A stretch of DNA of 38,475 nucleotides from Streptomyces montanisoli (GTDB lineage Bacteria > Actinomycetota > Actinomycetes > Streptomycetales > Streptomycetaceae). This document shows, in pieces, positions 25,948 to 34,260 of the stretch. Position 1 is the stretch's first letter; each line of letters begins with the position of its first letter. Both the position numbers and the translations under genes were made by a program. The stretch lies in contig NZ_JAGIQL010000055.1 of the NCBI RefSeq assembly GCF_017813245.1, positions 1 to 38,475 of the forward strand, read 5' to 3'. The notes under the pieces are model-generated. The model saw nothing but the letters and a program-made list of their open reading frames with translations, was not told the DNA's origin and did not search any database.

Positions 25948-26463
25948 TCAGCCGTTCCCGCCGGCCGGCGAGGGGGCCCGGACAGTTCGGCTGCGGCCGC
26001 GGAACTCGGCGATCGCGCGTCCGCCGCACGTCACGCTCACGTCGTAGATGCCGCTGCGGCCGAACCGTGTGCGCTCGGTCGCGGACGCGACGAGCATGTC
26101 GCCTTCGCGAGCGGGCGCCACGAAGTCGATGTCCGCGGCGGCGGCCACCGTCGCCGGTCCCTCGCTGTTGCAGGCGCAGGCGAAGGCCGTGTCGGCCAGC
26201 AGGAACAGGAAGCCGCCGTGGGCCGTTCCGTGGCCGTTGAGCATCCGGCCGGTGATGGTCATCGTCACGGTGGCCGTTCCGGGGCCGTGCTCCGCCAGTT
26301 CCATGCCCAGGTCCCGCGAGGCGGTGTCGCGCGCGAACATGGCCGCGGCGGGCCCTGAGCCGTGTGCCGTGCCGCCCCGCGTCCCACTCGCGTCCGTCAC
26401 GCCCGCGTCCGTCACGCCCGCGTCCGGTTCACCCGCGTCCGGTTCACCCGCGTCTGTCTCCAC
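25948..26463 (-). CDS. PaaI-family hotdog thioesterase
   Basis: This 171-residue acyl-CoA thioesterase has the PaaI core: LGMELAEHGPGTATVTM, then MLNGHGTAHGGFLFLLADTAF (residues ~78-98) with the catalytic Asp and the HGG loop, then DIDFVAPAREGD. PaaI enzymes hydrolyse phenylacetyl- or hydroxyphenylacetyl-CoA intermediates. I chose GTG 26463 because GGAGGG lies 4 bp upstream; an in-frame ATG at 26499 lies inside a palindromic operator. The first ~25 residues are a repeated DAGEP/DAGVT tail. No other paa genes are visible. Confidence 0.88.
   Translation of the reverse strand: METDAGEPDAGEPDAGVTDAGVTDASGTRGGTAHGSGPAAAMFARDTASRDLGMELAEHGPGTATVTMTITGRMLNGHGTAHGGFLFLLADTAFACACNSEGPATVAAAADIDFVAPAREGDMLVASATERTRFGRSGIYDVSVTCGGRAIAEFRGRSRTVRAPSPAGGNG
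26390..26449. repeat. Four 15-bp tandem repeats in the 5' end of the thioesterase gene
   Basis: There are two copies of GCGTCCGTCACGCCC followed by two of GCGTCCGGTTCACCC. In the minus-strand protein they encode DAGVT and DAGEP pentapeptides. Being in frame, copy-number change would alter tail length only. Confidence 0.85.
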
Positions 26464-26489
26464 ACAACCCTCCGGCGCTCCACGATGCC

Positions 26490-26505
26490 GACCGAACATT
26501 CGGTC
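26490..26505. promoter_or_regulatory. Palindromic operator upstream of the PaaI-like gene
   Basis: GACCGAA-CA-TTCGGTC is a perfect 7-bp inverted repeat with a 2-bp spacer, 27 bp upstream of the GTG. The form suits a TetR-family repressor such as those controlling CoA-thioester catabolism. An 8-bp tandem CAAGCAAC pair follows at 26521-26536. Confidence 0.6.
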
Positions 26506-26604
26506 ATACCCTGTCGCAGCCAAGCAACCAAGCAACGCGAAGTGCTGTCAAGACGGCGGCGCGTGGAGAGCGGCGCGCAGGGGTGGCGCGGCGCGGCCTC
26601 CCGG

Positions 26605-28182
26605 TCACGCCGAGGACAGCTGTTCCGCGATCTCCTTGACCCAGCCGGTGGTCTTCGCCGGGTCGTTGAGGGAGTCCGCCCACTCTTCGGGGGTCAGCCG
26701 CTGGTTGGCGGGGCCCGCTTTGAGAGCGACGAGGAGCGCCCGCGCCGAATCCCGCATCTCGGCCGTCGTGTCACCGCTCCCCCGGATGTCCGCGCCCGCC
26801 GCCAGGCCGTAGATCTTGCGCGCCATGGCCTGGCGTTCACCGTTTTGCACCTTCTTCCAGAACTTCAGGGCTTCCTTGAGCGCATCCTCGCGGGACGCGG
26901 GCGCCGCCGGGGTCTCTTCGTCCGCCGCCCAGCGGTCGGGGTGCCGGGCTCCGTCGTAGCGCTTCTTGCCCGCGCGGCCCGCCCGGTAGGCGGTGACGCC
27001 GAGGATGAGGCCGGCCGCGCCCGCGGCGAGGCCCCAGCCGACGGGGTTGCTCGCCAGTCCTGCACCTCCCGCCGTGGCGGCCACCGCCGTCACGATGCCG
27101 CCCGCGGCCTTGGTGGACTCGCCCACGGCGGTGAGGGCCTGCTTGCCGATCTTGTTGCGCTGCTTGCCGAGCGCGTAGGTGCGCACCGTGTTCATCGTGT
27201 TCGCGTCCTCGGCGCGCCGGAGGTCCCTGGCGGCGTCCCGGGCGTCGCCCATCGCGGTCCAGGCCGCGTCGACGGCGTCGGAGACGTGCTCCATCCGGTC
27301 CTCCCCCTCGTGGCCCCAGTGGGCGTCCAGCGCGACGTAGGCCTCGGCGGCAGCCCAATTGGCCTGTTCCCGCGCCTGGTTCAGCCGGGCCAGGGCAGCC
27401 TCGTCCGCGCGGTCGGGGACGTCGAGCCGTTTCAGCGCACGGTACTTGCGCGCCGTCAGCCCGACGCGCCGCGCGGCACGGGCGCCCTTCACCGCGCCGG
27501 CGGCACCGGAGCCGATCCCGCTCGCCTCGGCCGCCGCCATGGCGTGCGCCGCCTGCTCGGCCTTGGTCAGCCCCTTGGCGACGTCCAGGGCGTACTTGGC
27601 CGCGCTCGCGGCGCCCACGACCGCGTCGGCCGTCTTGGCCGTGGCCTTCTTGTCCGCGCCGTGGAAGGCCGCCCCGCTCTTGTGCTTCGCGGCCTCCTTC
27701 GTGGCTTTGGCCGCTTCCATGGAGCTGAGCACGGCGCCGGTGGCCTCGGTGAGAAGGTTCTCCGACCCGGCGGCCGCGCCCGAGGAGCCGGCGGTGTGTT
27801 TCAGGCCTTCGTCGACCGTGGCGGAGGCGTGCTGGGAGAAGCCCGCGTTGGCGGGGACATGGACGCCCTTGACGAAGGTGTCGATGAACTCGAGGTTCTT
27901 CTTGAGCCTGTCGAGGACCGCCGCGATCCGGTCGCGGTAACTCTTCGATCCGGTCGGCGCGTTGCCGCTCCCCGGTGCCTGCCCCTGCGCCGCGCTCCTG
28001 GCCCGCTGCACGGCCACGGCCGCGGCTCGGTTGCCGGCGCTGGACTGGATCCCGAGGAGAGCGCGCTCGGCCGGCTTCCCGTGCGGAGTGCCGCCCCCGC
28101 TCAGGTCCTCGCGCCGCCTGGCCGGCATCAGGGCAGCGGCCATGGGCCGCCGAGTCGGCGTGTGGTGGACCGGGGTGCTCAT
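26605..28182 (-). CDS. Uncharacterised protein with AGN-type leader motif, putative eCIS cargo
   Basis: This 525-residue protein has no signal peptide. Residues ~40-58 read ALLGIQSSAGNRAAAVAVQ, close to the L-x-x-LQ-x-x-AGN-x-A-V motif found in N-terminal leaders of proteins associated with extracellular contractile injection systems. A long alanine/lysine-rich helical region follows (~75-350, with repeated AAKATKEAAK-like stretches). Then comes a glycine/alanine-rich hydrophobic stretch at ~355-400 including LASNPVGWGLAAGAAGLILG, which could be a membrane hairpin. A charged C-terminus (KEALKFWKKVQNGERQAMA, RLTPEEWADSLNDP) ends it. The ATG has an AGGAGAGG site. No eCIS structural genes are in the window, so the role is inference. 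Confidence 0.6.
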   Translation of the reverse strand: MSTPVHHTPTRRPMAAALMPARRREDLSGGGTPHGKPAERALLGIQSSAGNRAAAVAVQRARSAAQGQAPGSGNAPTGSKSYRDRIAAVLDRLKKNLEFIDTFVKGVHVPANAGFSQHASATVDEGLKHTAGSSGAAAGSENLLTEATGAVLSSMEAAKATKEAAKHKSGAAFHGADKKATAKTADAVVGAASAAKYALDVAKGLTKAEQAAHAMAAAEASGIGSGAAGAVKGARAARRVGLTARKYRALKRLDVPDRADEAALARLNQAREQANWAAAEAYVALDAHWGHEGEDRMEHVSDAVDAAWTAMGDARDAARDLRRAEDANTMNTVRTYALGKQRNKIGKQALTAVGESTKAAGGIVTAVAATAGGAGLASNPVGWGLAAGAAGLILGVTAYRAGRAGKKRYDGARHPDRWAADEETPAAPASREDALKEALKFWKKVQNGERQAMARKIYGLAAGADIRGSGDTTAEMRDSARALLVALKAGPANQRLTPEEWADSLNDPAKTTGWVKEIAEQLSSA

Positions 28183-28415
28183 GGACGTGCCTCTCCTGCG
28201 CCGGACCGGGCCGGGCGAGATTAGCCACGCGAGACCAACGGAAGGGGAGCAGCCGGGAAACTCTTCGCGGATGGCGCGGAACGCGTTGTAACGGCCGGAC
28301 CGGCCGTGGAAGTCCCTGGTGGGGGGCGTGATCGCCGTGGCGGCCCGCGGGGCGCGTGGCGCGGCCAAAAGATCCGGCATTCCCAAGAGTTGACCGACGC
28401 GTGTCGCCCGATGTC
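28183..28415. other. Intergenic stretch upstream of the putative cargo gene
   Basis: This is the left part of the divergent gap. It must hold the promoter of the minus-strand cargo gene, but I see no clear -35/-10 pair, hairpin or repeat. Confidence 0.4.
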
Positions 28416-28457
28416 TTGACAGGCGTCCCCGCACCGAGATTATTGGTCCAGACCATT
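28416..28457 (+). promoter_or_regulatory. Chitinase promoter with DasR-like element
   Basis: TTGACA (28416-28421), 16 bp, GATTAT (28438-28443). Overlapping the -10 is ATTGGTCCAGACCATT (28442-28457), which fits the DasR-responsive element A(C/T)TGGTCTAGACCA(G/C)T closely and contains the TGGTCCAGACC core of classical Streptomyces chitinase promoters. DasR should repress until amino-sugar phosphates rise. Confidence 0.85.
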
Positions 28458-28497
28458 ACCCCGGCCCTTCCGCCCCCCATCGAAGGGAGAACGGTCC

Positions 28498-30042
28498 ATG
28501 CACGGACCCGTTCGCAGACCCGTCCGCACCCTGCTCGCCGCGATCGCCACCGGCGCCGCCGGCCTCGGGCTCGCCGTCACCGGCGCCGGCAGCGCGCAGG
28601 CGGCCACGCCGCTGCCCGCGCACGTCTTCGCCCCCTACTTCGAGGCGTACAACGGCGACAGCCTGTCCCAGCTGGCCTCGGAGTCGGGCAACAAGTACCT
28701 GACGATGGCCTTCCTCCAGACGCAGTCCGTCGGCTCCTGCACGCCTTACTGGAACGGCGACAGCGGCATGCCGGTCGCCCAGTCCCAGTTCGGCGCCGAC
28801 ATCGACACGATCCAGGCGGGCGGCGGGGACGTCATCCCGTCGTTCGGCGGTTACGCGGCCGACGACAGCGGGACCGAGATCGCCGACAGTTGCACGAACG
28901 TGGCGTCCATCGCGGCCGCCTACGAGAAGGTCATCACGACGTACGACGTCAGCCGCATCGACCTGGACATCGAGGACAAGTCCCTGTCGAACGCGGCCGG
29001 GATCGACCGGCGCAACAAGGCAGTCAAGATGGTCCAGGACTGGGCGGCGGCCAATGGGCGCTCCGTGCAGTTCTCGTACACGCTGCCCACCACGACACAC
29101 GGGCTCACGGACGGCACCGCGGGGGACGGCAGTGGGCTGCCCGTCCTGCGCAACGCCGTGTCGAACGGCGTGCGGCTCGACGTCGTGAACCTCATGACGT
29201 TCGACTACTACGACGGCGCGAGCCATGACATGGCGGCCGACACGCAGACGGCGGCGCAGGGGCTGCACGACCAACTCGCCTCGCTCTACCCGTCGAAGAG
29301 CAACGCGCAGCTGTGGAACATGATCGGCGTCACGGAGATGCCCGGCATCGACGACTTCGGCGCGGCCGAGACGTTCACCACGGCCAACGCGCCCACCGTG
29401 TACGACTGGGCGGTCAGCAAGGGGATCAACACGATCTCGATGTGGGCCCTCCAGCGCGACAACGGCGGTTGCCCGGGGCAGGGCGGCTCCGACTCGTGCT
29501 CGGGCATCGCGCAGAGCACCTGGCAGTTCAGCCACACCTTCGAGCCGTTCAACGGCGGGTCCTCCACCCCGCCGTCCAACGGCGTGTCGGTCTCGCTGTC
29601 CCCGTCGTCGGGGTCCGTCGCGCCCGGCGGCTCCACCACCTCGACCGTCCGCACCGCCTCCACCGGGGGGACGTCCCCCTCGGTGAACCTCGCGGTCAGC
29701 GGGGCTCCGGCGGGCGTCACGGCCACCGTCAGCCCCGGCTCGGTGACCGCGGGCGGCAGTGCCACGCTGTCCGTGCACACCACGTCGGCGGCGGCCCCGG
29801 GGACGTACACCCTCACCGTGAAGGGCACGGCCGGATCGTCGACCGCCACCGCGGCGTACAAGCTGACCGTCACGGGCGTCGGCACGTGCACGGCGACGGC
29901 CTGGAAGACATCGTCCATCTACGTCGGCGGCGACACGGTCTCCTACAAGGGGCACACGTGGAAGGCGAAGTGGTGGACGACGGGCGAGGAGCCCGGCACC
30001 ACCGGCCAGTGGGGCGTCTGGCAGGACCTCGGCGCCTGCTGA
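28498..30042 (+). CDS. Secreted GH18 chitinase with C-terminal chitin-binding module
   Basis: This 514-residue protein has a signal peptide cleaved near AQA (residue 35). The GH18 barrel opens with VFAPYFEAYNGDSL and carries the catalytic D-x-D-x-E as SRIDLDIED (D155, D157, E159), then VNLMTFDYYDGA; the layout resembles the Pyrococcus ChiA-like GH18 subgroup. An Ig-like bacterial domain (~360-460, VSLSPSSGSVAPGG) links to a CBM5/12-type module at the C-terminus: YVGGDTVSYKGHTWKAKWWT, with the surface aromatic residues. GAAGGGAG precedes the ATG. It cleaves chitin outside the cell; regulation is by the DasR-like site just upstream. Confidence 0.95.
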   Translation: MHGPVRRPVRTLLAAIATGAAGLGLAVTGAGSAQAATPLPAHVFAPYFEAYNGDSLSQLASESGNKYLTMAFLQTQSVGSCTPYWNGDSGMPVAQSQFGADIDTIQAGGGDVIPSFGGYAADDSGTEIADSCTNVASIAAAYEKVITTYDVSRIDLDIEDKSLSNAAGIDRRNKAVKMVQDWAAANGRSVQFSYTLPTTTHGLTDGTAGDGSGLPVLRNAVSNGVRLDVVNLMTFDYYDGASHDMAADTQTAAQGLHDQLASLYPSKSNAQLWNMIGVTEMPGIDDFGAAETFTTANAPTVYDWAVSKGINTISMWALQRDNGGCPGQGGSDSCSGIAQSTWQFSHTFEPFNGGSSTPPSNGVSVSLSPSSGSVAPGGSTTSTVRTASTGGTSPSVNLAVSGAPAGVTATVSPGSVTAGGSATLSVHTTSAAAPGTYTLTVKGTAGSSTATAAYKLTVTGVGTCTATAWKTSSIYVGGDTVSYKGHTWKAKWWTTGEEPGTTGQWGVWQDLGAC

Positions 30043-30054
30043 TCCGCTTCCTTG

Positions 30055-30092
30055 CGATCCAGTGGGCCGGCCCACGCCTGCCCACTGGATCG
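30055..30092 (+). terminator. Hairpin terminator of the chitinase gene
   Basis: A perfect 13-bp stem CGATCCAGTGGGC / GCCCACTGGATCG encloses a 12-nt loop, 13 bp after the chitinase stop. Confidence 0.85.
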
Positions 30093-30197
30093 GGCCGCAC
30101 CAGGCCCCGGTCGGGGCGCCTGACCTCCACCCGGCCACGCGGCGGGCCCCTGTAGGCTTGGCGGCGTGCAGACGTCGTCAGGATCGGTGGAGCCGAG

Positions 30198-31412
30198 GTG
30201 ACCCCGGCCACGAGGCCGGCGGGAGAACGCCCCGGCCCGTCCCGCACCGTCGCGTGGGTGAGCGCCAACGAGGCCAACAGGACCCGGGTGCTGCAACTGC
30301 TGTACGACGTGGGCCCCCTGTCACGCGCGGACCTCGCGAAACACACCGGGGTGACGCGCACGACGATCGGCTCCATCGTGCAGCCCATGCTCGACAGCGG
30401 CGTCCTCGTGGAGGGCGAGCCGCGCTCCAGCGGGTCCGTCGGCGGCAAGCCCGCCCGTCCGCTGTGGTTCTCACGCGACGGGCAGCCGATCGCCGCGGTG
30501 CATCTGATGCCGGGACGCGTCGAGGCCGCGACGGTCAGCCCGGTGGGCGAGGTGCTCGCGACGTCGAGCGGCACGTTCCCGGCCGGGGCGCCCGACGGCT
30601 CGGCCGCCGTGGACCTCGTCGTGGACTGCCTGAGGCGGGTACTGCCATCCGACGGCCGCCGCGCCCTGGGCGTGGGCATCGCCACCGGCGGCATGGTCGA
30701 CACGGACACCGGCACCATCGTCGAGGTCAGCCTGGCCCCCGCGCTGTCCGGACTGCCGCTCGCGCCCCTCGTGTCGGAGCGGCTCGGGCTGCCCGTGCAC
30801 ATCGACCACCACCCGCGCGCCCAGGCACTCGGCGACCGCTGGTTCGGGCAGGCACGCGGGGTGCGGTCGTTCGCCTCGCTCTACCTCGCCGACGTGCTCG
30901 GTGTGGGGCTGGTCCTCGACGGCGCCGTGCAGCGCGGCAGGTCGGGCGCCGGTGGCGAGATCGGGCACAGCGTGGTGGCCCTGGACGGCGAAGTGTGCAA
31001 CTGCGGGCGCAGGGGCTGCTGGGAGACCGTCGCGACCGGAGTGTGGCTGCGCCGGGAGGCGGGGCGCCTCGGCCTGCCGGCGGCGCGGGAGATGACGCCC
31101 GGGCGGCTCACCGCGCTCGCCGCGCGCCGCGACCCGGCGGCCGTGGAACTCCTCGACCGCTACGCGCGCAACATCGCGGTCGGCATCGTCAACCTCCAGC
31201 ACACGCTGGCACCCGGCCTGTTCCTGCTGCACGGTGACGTCGTCGCGGGCGGCGAGACGCTGCGCGCCGCGATCGAGCGGCACGTGACCGGGTGGGTGCT
31301 GCCGCACCCCGGTGGTCCGCCCGGCATCGTCCTCGCGAGGGACGACGACCACGCCACCCTGCTGGGTGCGGCGGGGATCGTGCTCTCCCAGTCGCTCGGG
31401 CTGGTCCGCTGA
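30198..31412 (+). CDS. ROK-family transcriptional regulator
   Basis: This 404-residue protein has an N-terminal winged helix (NRTRVLQLLYDVGPLSRADL, then KHTGVTRTTIGSIVQPM) fused to a ROK domain. The ROK zinc site is intact: H257 in GEIGH and CNCGRRGC (C267, C269, C274), with the same H-x9-C-x-C-x4-C spacing as Mlc/NagC. The sugar and nucleotide motifs are not typical: where ROK kinases have a DIGGT-like loop there is AAVHLMPGR, and the NDVNAAALG-type segment reads DHHPRAQALG. It should be a sugar-linked repressor without kinase activity. It converges with the transporter gene (27 bp gap), so it is a candidate regulator of that pair or of the chitinase. The GTG start has a GGAG site. Confidence 0.9.
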   Translation: MTPATRPAGERPGPSRTVAWVSANEANRTRVLQLLYDVGPLSRADLAKHTGVTRTTIGSIVQPMLDSGVLVEGEPRSSGSVGGKPARPLWFSRDGQPIAAVHLMPGRVEAATVSPVGEVLATSSGTFPAGAPDGSAAVDLVVDCLRRVLPSDGRRALGVGIATGGMVDTDTGTIVEVSLAPALSGLPLAPLVSERLGLPVHIDHHPRAQALGDRWFGQARGVRSFASLYLADVLGVGLVLDGAVQRGRSGAGGEIGHSVVALDGEVCNCGRRGCWETVATGVWLRREAGRLGLPAAREMTPGRLTALAARRDPAAVELLDRYARNIAVGIVNLQHTLAPGLFLLHGDVVAGGETLRAAIERHVTGWVLPHPGGPPGIVLARDDDHATLLGAAGIVLSQSLGLVR

Positions 31413-31439
31413 AGCGGTGAGCTCGCGCGCCGGCGCGTG

Positions 31440-32864
31440 TCAGCCCTGGCCGCCGGGCGAGGCGGCCGGCCAGTGGCCGCCGTTGTCCCAGTAGCCCCGG
31501 ATCTCCTCCAGCGAACGGCCCCTGGTCTCCGGGGCCATCCGGTACAGGAAGGCGAGGGCGAGCAGCGACAGCACACCGAACGCGCCGAATCCCACCGAGC
31601 CGCCGAGGTCCGACAGGACGCCGGGGAAGGCGAACGTGGCGATGAGGTTGGCCACGAAGTCGGAGAGCAGCAGGGCCGCGGCGCCGACGCTGCGCAGCCG
31701 GGCGGGGAACGCCTCTCCGGTGTAGACCCAGATGAGCGATCCGATGCCGAAGTAGAACCCGAGGTAGAAGATGCCGATGCCGGCCACGGCCGCGTAGCCG
31801 GCGCCCGGCGTGATGGTGTGCCGCGCGAACACCAGGGCCATGACCAGATGTCCCACGACCATGGCCACCGTGCCGATCAGCAGCGGCGGGCGCCGGCCCC
31901 AGCGGTCCACCACGAGCATGGACAGGACGACACCGACCGCCGCGACCAGTTGCACGAGCGCCGACAGCAGGATCGACTCCGAGGCGTCGGCGATGCCCGC
32001 CTTGTCGAAGATCAGCGGGCTGTAGTACAGGATCGTGTTGGTGCCGGTGATCTGGACGAAGAAGCCGAAGGCGATGACGAAGAACGTGGCGCGTGCGTAG
32101 CGCCGGGTGAAGATCTCCCGGAAGGTGCCCTGCTCGCCCTGGGCCAGGTCGGCCCGGATCGAGGCCAGTTGGGCGTCCGTGTCACTCTCCGGCTCCACCC
32201 GCACGAGGGTCGCCCTGGCCTCGTCGTAGCGTCCCCGCATGGCGTACCAGCGCGGGCTGTCGGGGAAGCGCAGCAGGGCGAGGAGCACCACGGCCGCGGG
32301 GACGGCGGAGATGCCGAGCAGGGCCTCCCACGAGCCGCCGCCCGACAGTGCCCACGCCACGACCAGCGAGACGATCACGCCCGCGCAGGTGAAGAACTGG
32401 TAGGCGGTGCCGAGCCTGCCGCGGTTGTGCTCCGAGGCGAACTCGGAGATGAACACCGGCGCGACCACGGTGGACAGGCCGATTGTGACGCCGAGCAGCA
32501 GCCGGACGCCGGTCAGCCACCACACGCCGAGGGGCACCGCGCTCAGCGCCGCGAACACCGCGAAGCCCCCGGCGACGAGGATCATCGTCAGTTTCCTGCC
32601 GAGCCTGTTGGCCGCCTTCGGTCCCATCGCGGCGCCCACGAGGCTGCCGAAGACCACGATGGACGTGATCACGGAGACCCACAGCGTGCTGAGGTCGTAG
32701 TCCTTCTTGAGGAAGACGAGCGCGCCGCTGATGGAGCCGGAGTCGTAGCCGTAGATGAGGCCGAGCGCCGCCGCGACGACGGCGACCTTCGTGCCGAGCG
32801 GCCGGCCGGCGCCCGCCGGCTGCGTGCCGCGTGCGGCCGTGTCTGTGGCGGCGGTTCGGGACAA
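31440..32864 (-). CDS. MFS sugar porter (sugar:H+ symporter)
   Basis: This 474-residue, 12-helix transporter has the sugar-porter signatures: GYDSGSISGAL in helix 1, NRLGRK after helix 2, PDSPRWYAMRGR before the central loop, DRWGRRP in the second half and PETRGRSLEEI at the C-terminus. Relatives carry glucose, xylose, arabinose or inositol with protons. The start is an unusual TTG at 32864, supported by AAGGAG 6 bp upstream and by the immediate N-terminal match. It follows the Gfo/Idh/MocA gene by 80 bp, probably in the same operon. Confidence 0.92.
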   Translation of the reverse strand: MSRTAATDTAARGTQPAGAGRPLGTKVAVVAAALGLIYGYDSGSISGALVFLKKDYDLSTLWVSVITSIVVFGSLVGAAMGPKAANRLGRKLTMILVAGGFAVFAALSAVPLGVWWLTGVRLLLGVTIGLSTVVAPVFISEFASEHNRGRLGTAYQFFTCAGVIVSLVVAWALSGGGSWEALLGISAVPAAVVLLALLRFPDSPRWYAMRGRYDEARATLVRVEPESDTDAQLASIRADLAQGEQGTFREIFTRRYARATFFVIAFGFFVQITGTNTILYYSPLIFDKAGIADASESILLSALVQLVAAVGVVLSMLVVDRWGRRPPLLIGTVAMVVGHLVMALVFARHTITPGAGYAAVAGIGIFYLGFYFGIGSLIWVYTGEAFPARLRSVGAAALLLSDFVANLIATFAFPGVLSDLGGSVGFGAFGVLSLLALAFLYRMAPETRGRSLEEIRGYWDNGGHWPAASPGGQG

Positions 32865-32944
32865 CGTGCGCTCCTTGCTTCGCGGCCTCGCGGCCGTGCG
32901 GTGGGCCCGGCGGCCCGGCTCGTACTGCGCCCGCCGGGGCGTTG

Positions 32945-33967
32945 TCAGCCCCGGGAGCCGGAGTCGACGGGGACCGTGTTCCCGGACTCGAGCGACTCGT
33001 GGATCGCCACGACGACGTCCGTCACGGCAGCTCCCTCGTCGAGCCCGGGCCCGACCTGCTCCCCACGCTCAAGCCGGGTGACGAAGTCCTGCACCATCCA
33101 CGTGGGCGGGCCCTGGAGGCGTCCGTCGATCTCGCCGCCGAGCAGGCCGGGCCAGCGGAACCCGTCGGGGCCCGCCTGCCGGACGCTCTGGTCCTGGAGG
33201 TCGACGTACATGGCGGAGTCCTCACCGATCACCTGGTACTGGAAGTCCACGACGGACGGCATCGAGTCGGGCAGCACCCACGTCGACGTGAGGTTGGCCG
33301 TGGTGCCGTCGTCGAAGGTCAGCAGGGCGTGCACCACGTCCCAGGTGTCGATGGACCGCGCGGCGAGCACACCGCGCGAACCACGCGCGTCCACGGCCGT
33401 GACGGTGCGCCCGCTCACCCATGCGGCCGCGTCGACGGTGTGGCTCATCAGGAACCAGGCGGGGGACGACTTCGCCGCCCAGCCGATCATCGTCGTGGGC
33501 ACGAAGTAGGTGTTGCTGAGCAGGATGTTCTGCGTCAGGACCCTCCCCAGCGCGCCGCCGGCCGACCGCTCGCGCAGCTGCCTGACCGCAGGGTTCCACC
33601 GGTTCTCGAAGCCGACCATGCACTGGACGCCCGCGGCACGTACGGCCGCGGCGATGGCCTCGGCGTCCTCGCGCGTGGTCGCGAGGGGCTTCTCCACCAG
33701 CAGGTGGCAGCCCGCGGAGGCGGCGTCGACGGCCGCCTGCCGGTGGGCGAAGTCGGGCGTCGCGACGATCACGGCGTCCAGTTCCTGCTCGGCCAGCATG
33801 CGCCGGTGGTCCGTGTACGCGCTGAGGCCGAAGTCGTCGGCGACCTTGAGCGCGACGGGCTCCGCCAGGTCGCACACGGCGCGCACGTCGGCGCCGGGGA
33901 AGCCGCGCAGGGAGTGCGCGTACATGGAGCCGCGGATGCCACCGCCGATGATGCCGATTCTCTGCAT
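32945..33967 (-). CDS. Gfo/Idh/MocA-family oxidoreductase
   Basis: This 340-residue NAD(P)-dependent sugar or inositol dehydrogenase-like protein has a Rossmann motif GIIGGGIRGSMY at 5-16 and the EKP motif (VEKPLA, 91-96) with its conserved lysine, followed by GFENRWNPA. SHTVDAAAWVSG matches the second-domain H-x-x-D-type catalytic region. ATG 33967 has a GAGG site. It is first in an operon with the MFS sugar porter, which suggests import followed by oxidation of a sugar or polyol; the substrate is unknown. Confidence 0.92.
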   Translation of the reverse strand: MQRIGIIGGGIRGSMYAHSLRGFPGADVRAVCDLAEPVALKVADDFGLSAYTDHRRMLAEQELDAVIVATPDFAHRQAAVDAASAGCHLLVEKPLATTREDAEAIAAAVRAAGVQCMVGFENRWNPAVRQLRERSAGGALGRVLTQNILLSNTYFVPTTMIGWAAKSSPAWFLMSHTVDAAAWVSGRTVTAVDARGSRGVLAARSIDTWDVVHALLTFDDGTTANLTSTWVLPDSMPSVVDFQYQVIGEDSAMYVDLQDQSVRQAGPDGFRWPGLLGGEIDGRLQGPPTWMVQDFVTRLERGEQVGPGLDEGAAVTDVVVAIHESLESGNTVPVDSGSRG

Positions 33968-34188
33968 GCCAACCTCGCACAGGACTGTTCGTACGGACTG
34001 CCGCCCGGGGTATGTCTAGGTTCTGTACTAACCCTGCCTGAAGTCAACCCCACGCCCGGCGGCGTCTCACGCACCGGGCACAGCCCCTCGTCCCATGTTC
34101 GCCATGGCCTCCACGCGACGGGGCGACGCGGCGGGGCGGGAGTACTTCCACTCCGAGCCGGGCGGCGCGGGCGGGTCACACGTCATGA

Positions 34189-34222
34189 AGACCGGCCGCG
34201 CGCTCCTGCGCGCGGCCGGTCT
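34189..34222. repeat. Perfect 14-bp inverted repeat in the 400-bp gap before the GH2 gene
   Basis: AGACCGGCCGCGCG and CGCGCGGCCGGTCT flank a 6-nt loop. It lies upstream of both neighbouring starts, so it is not the terminator of either gene in view. It may insulate the GH2 promoter from upstream transcription or be left over from a lost gene. The rest of 33968-34260 shows nothing I can name. Confidence 0.7.
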
Positions 34223-34260
34223 CCTAATGTTACGGACCCGTGGCGAGCATGCGGCAGCCC

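Noticed and set aside
31426..31437. Palindrome CGCGCCGGCGCG between the ROK and sugar-porter stops as a terminator
   Set aside because: Same reason: no usable loop and no other supporting signal.
32860..32871. GACAACGT next to the sugar-porter start as another LacI-type operator
   Set aside because: Only one half of the dyad is present and it overlaps the start codon; not enough to claim a site.
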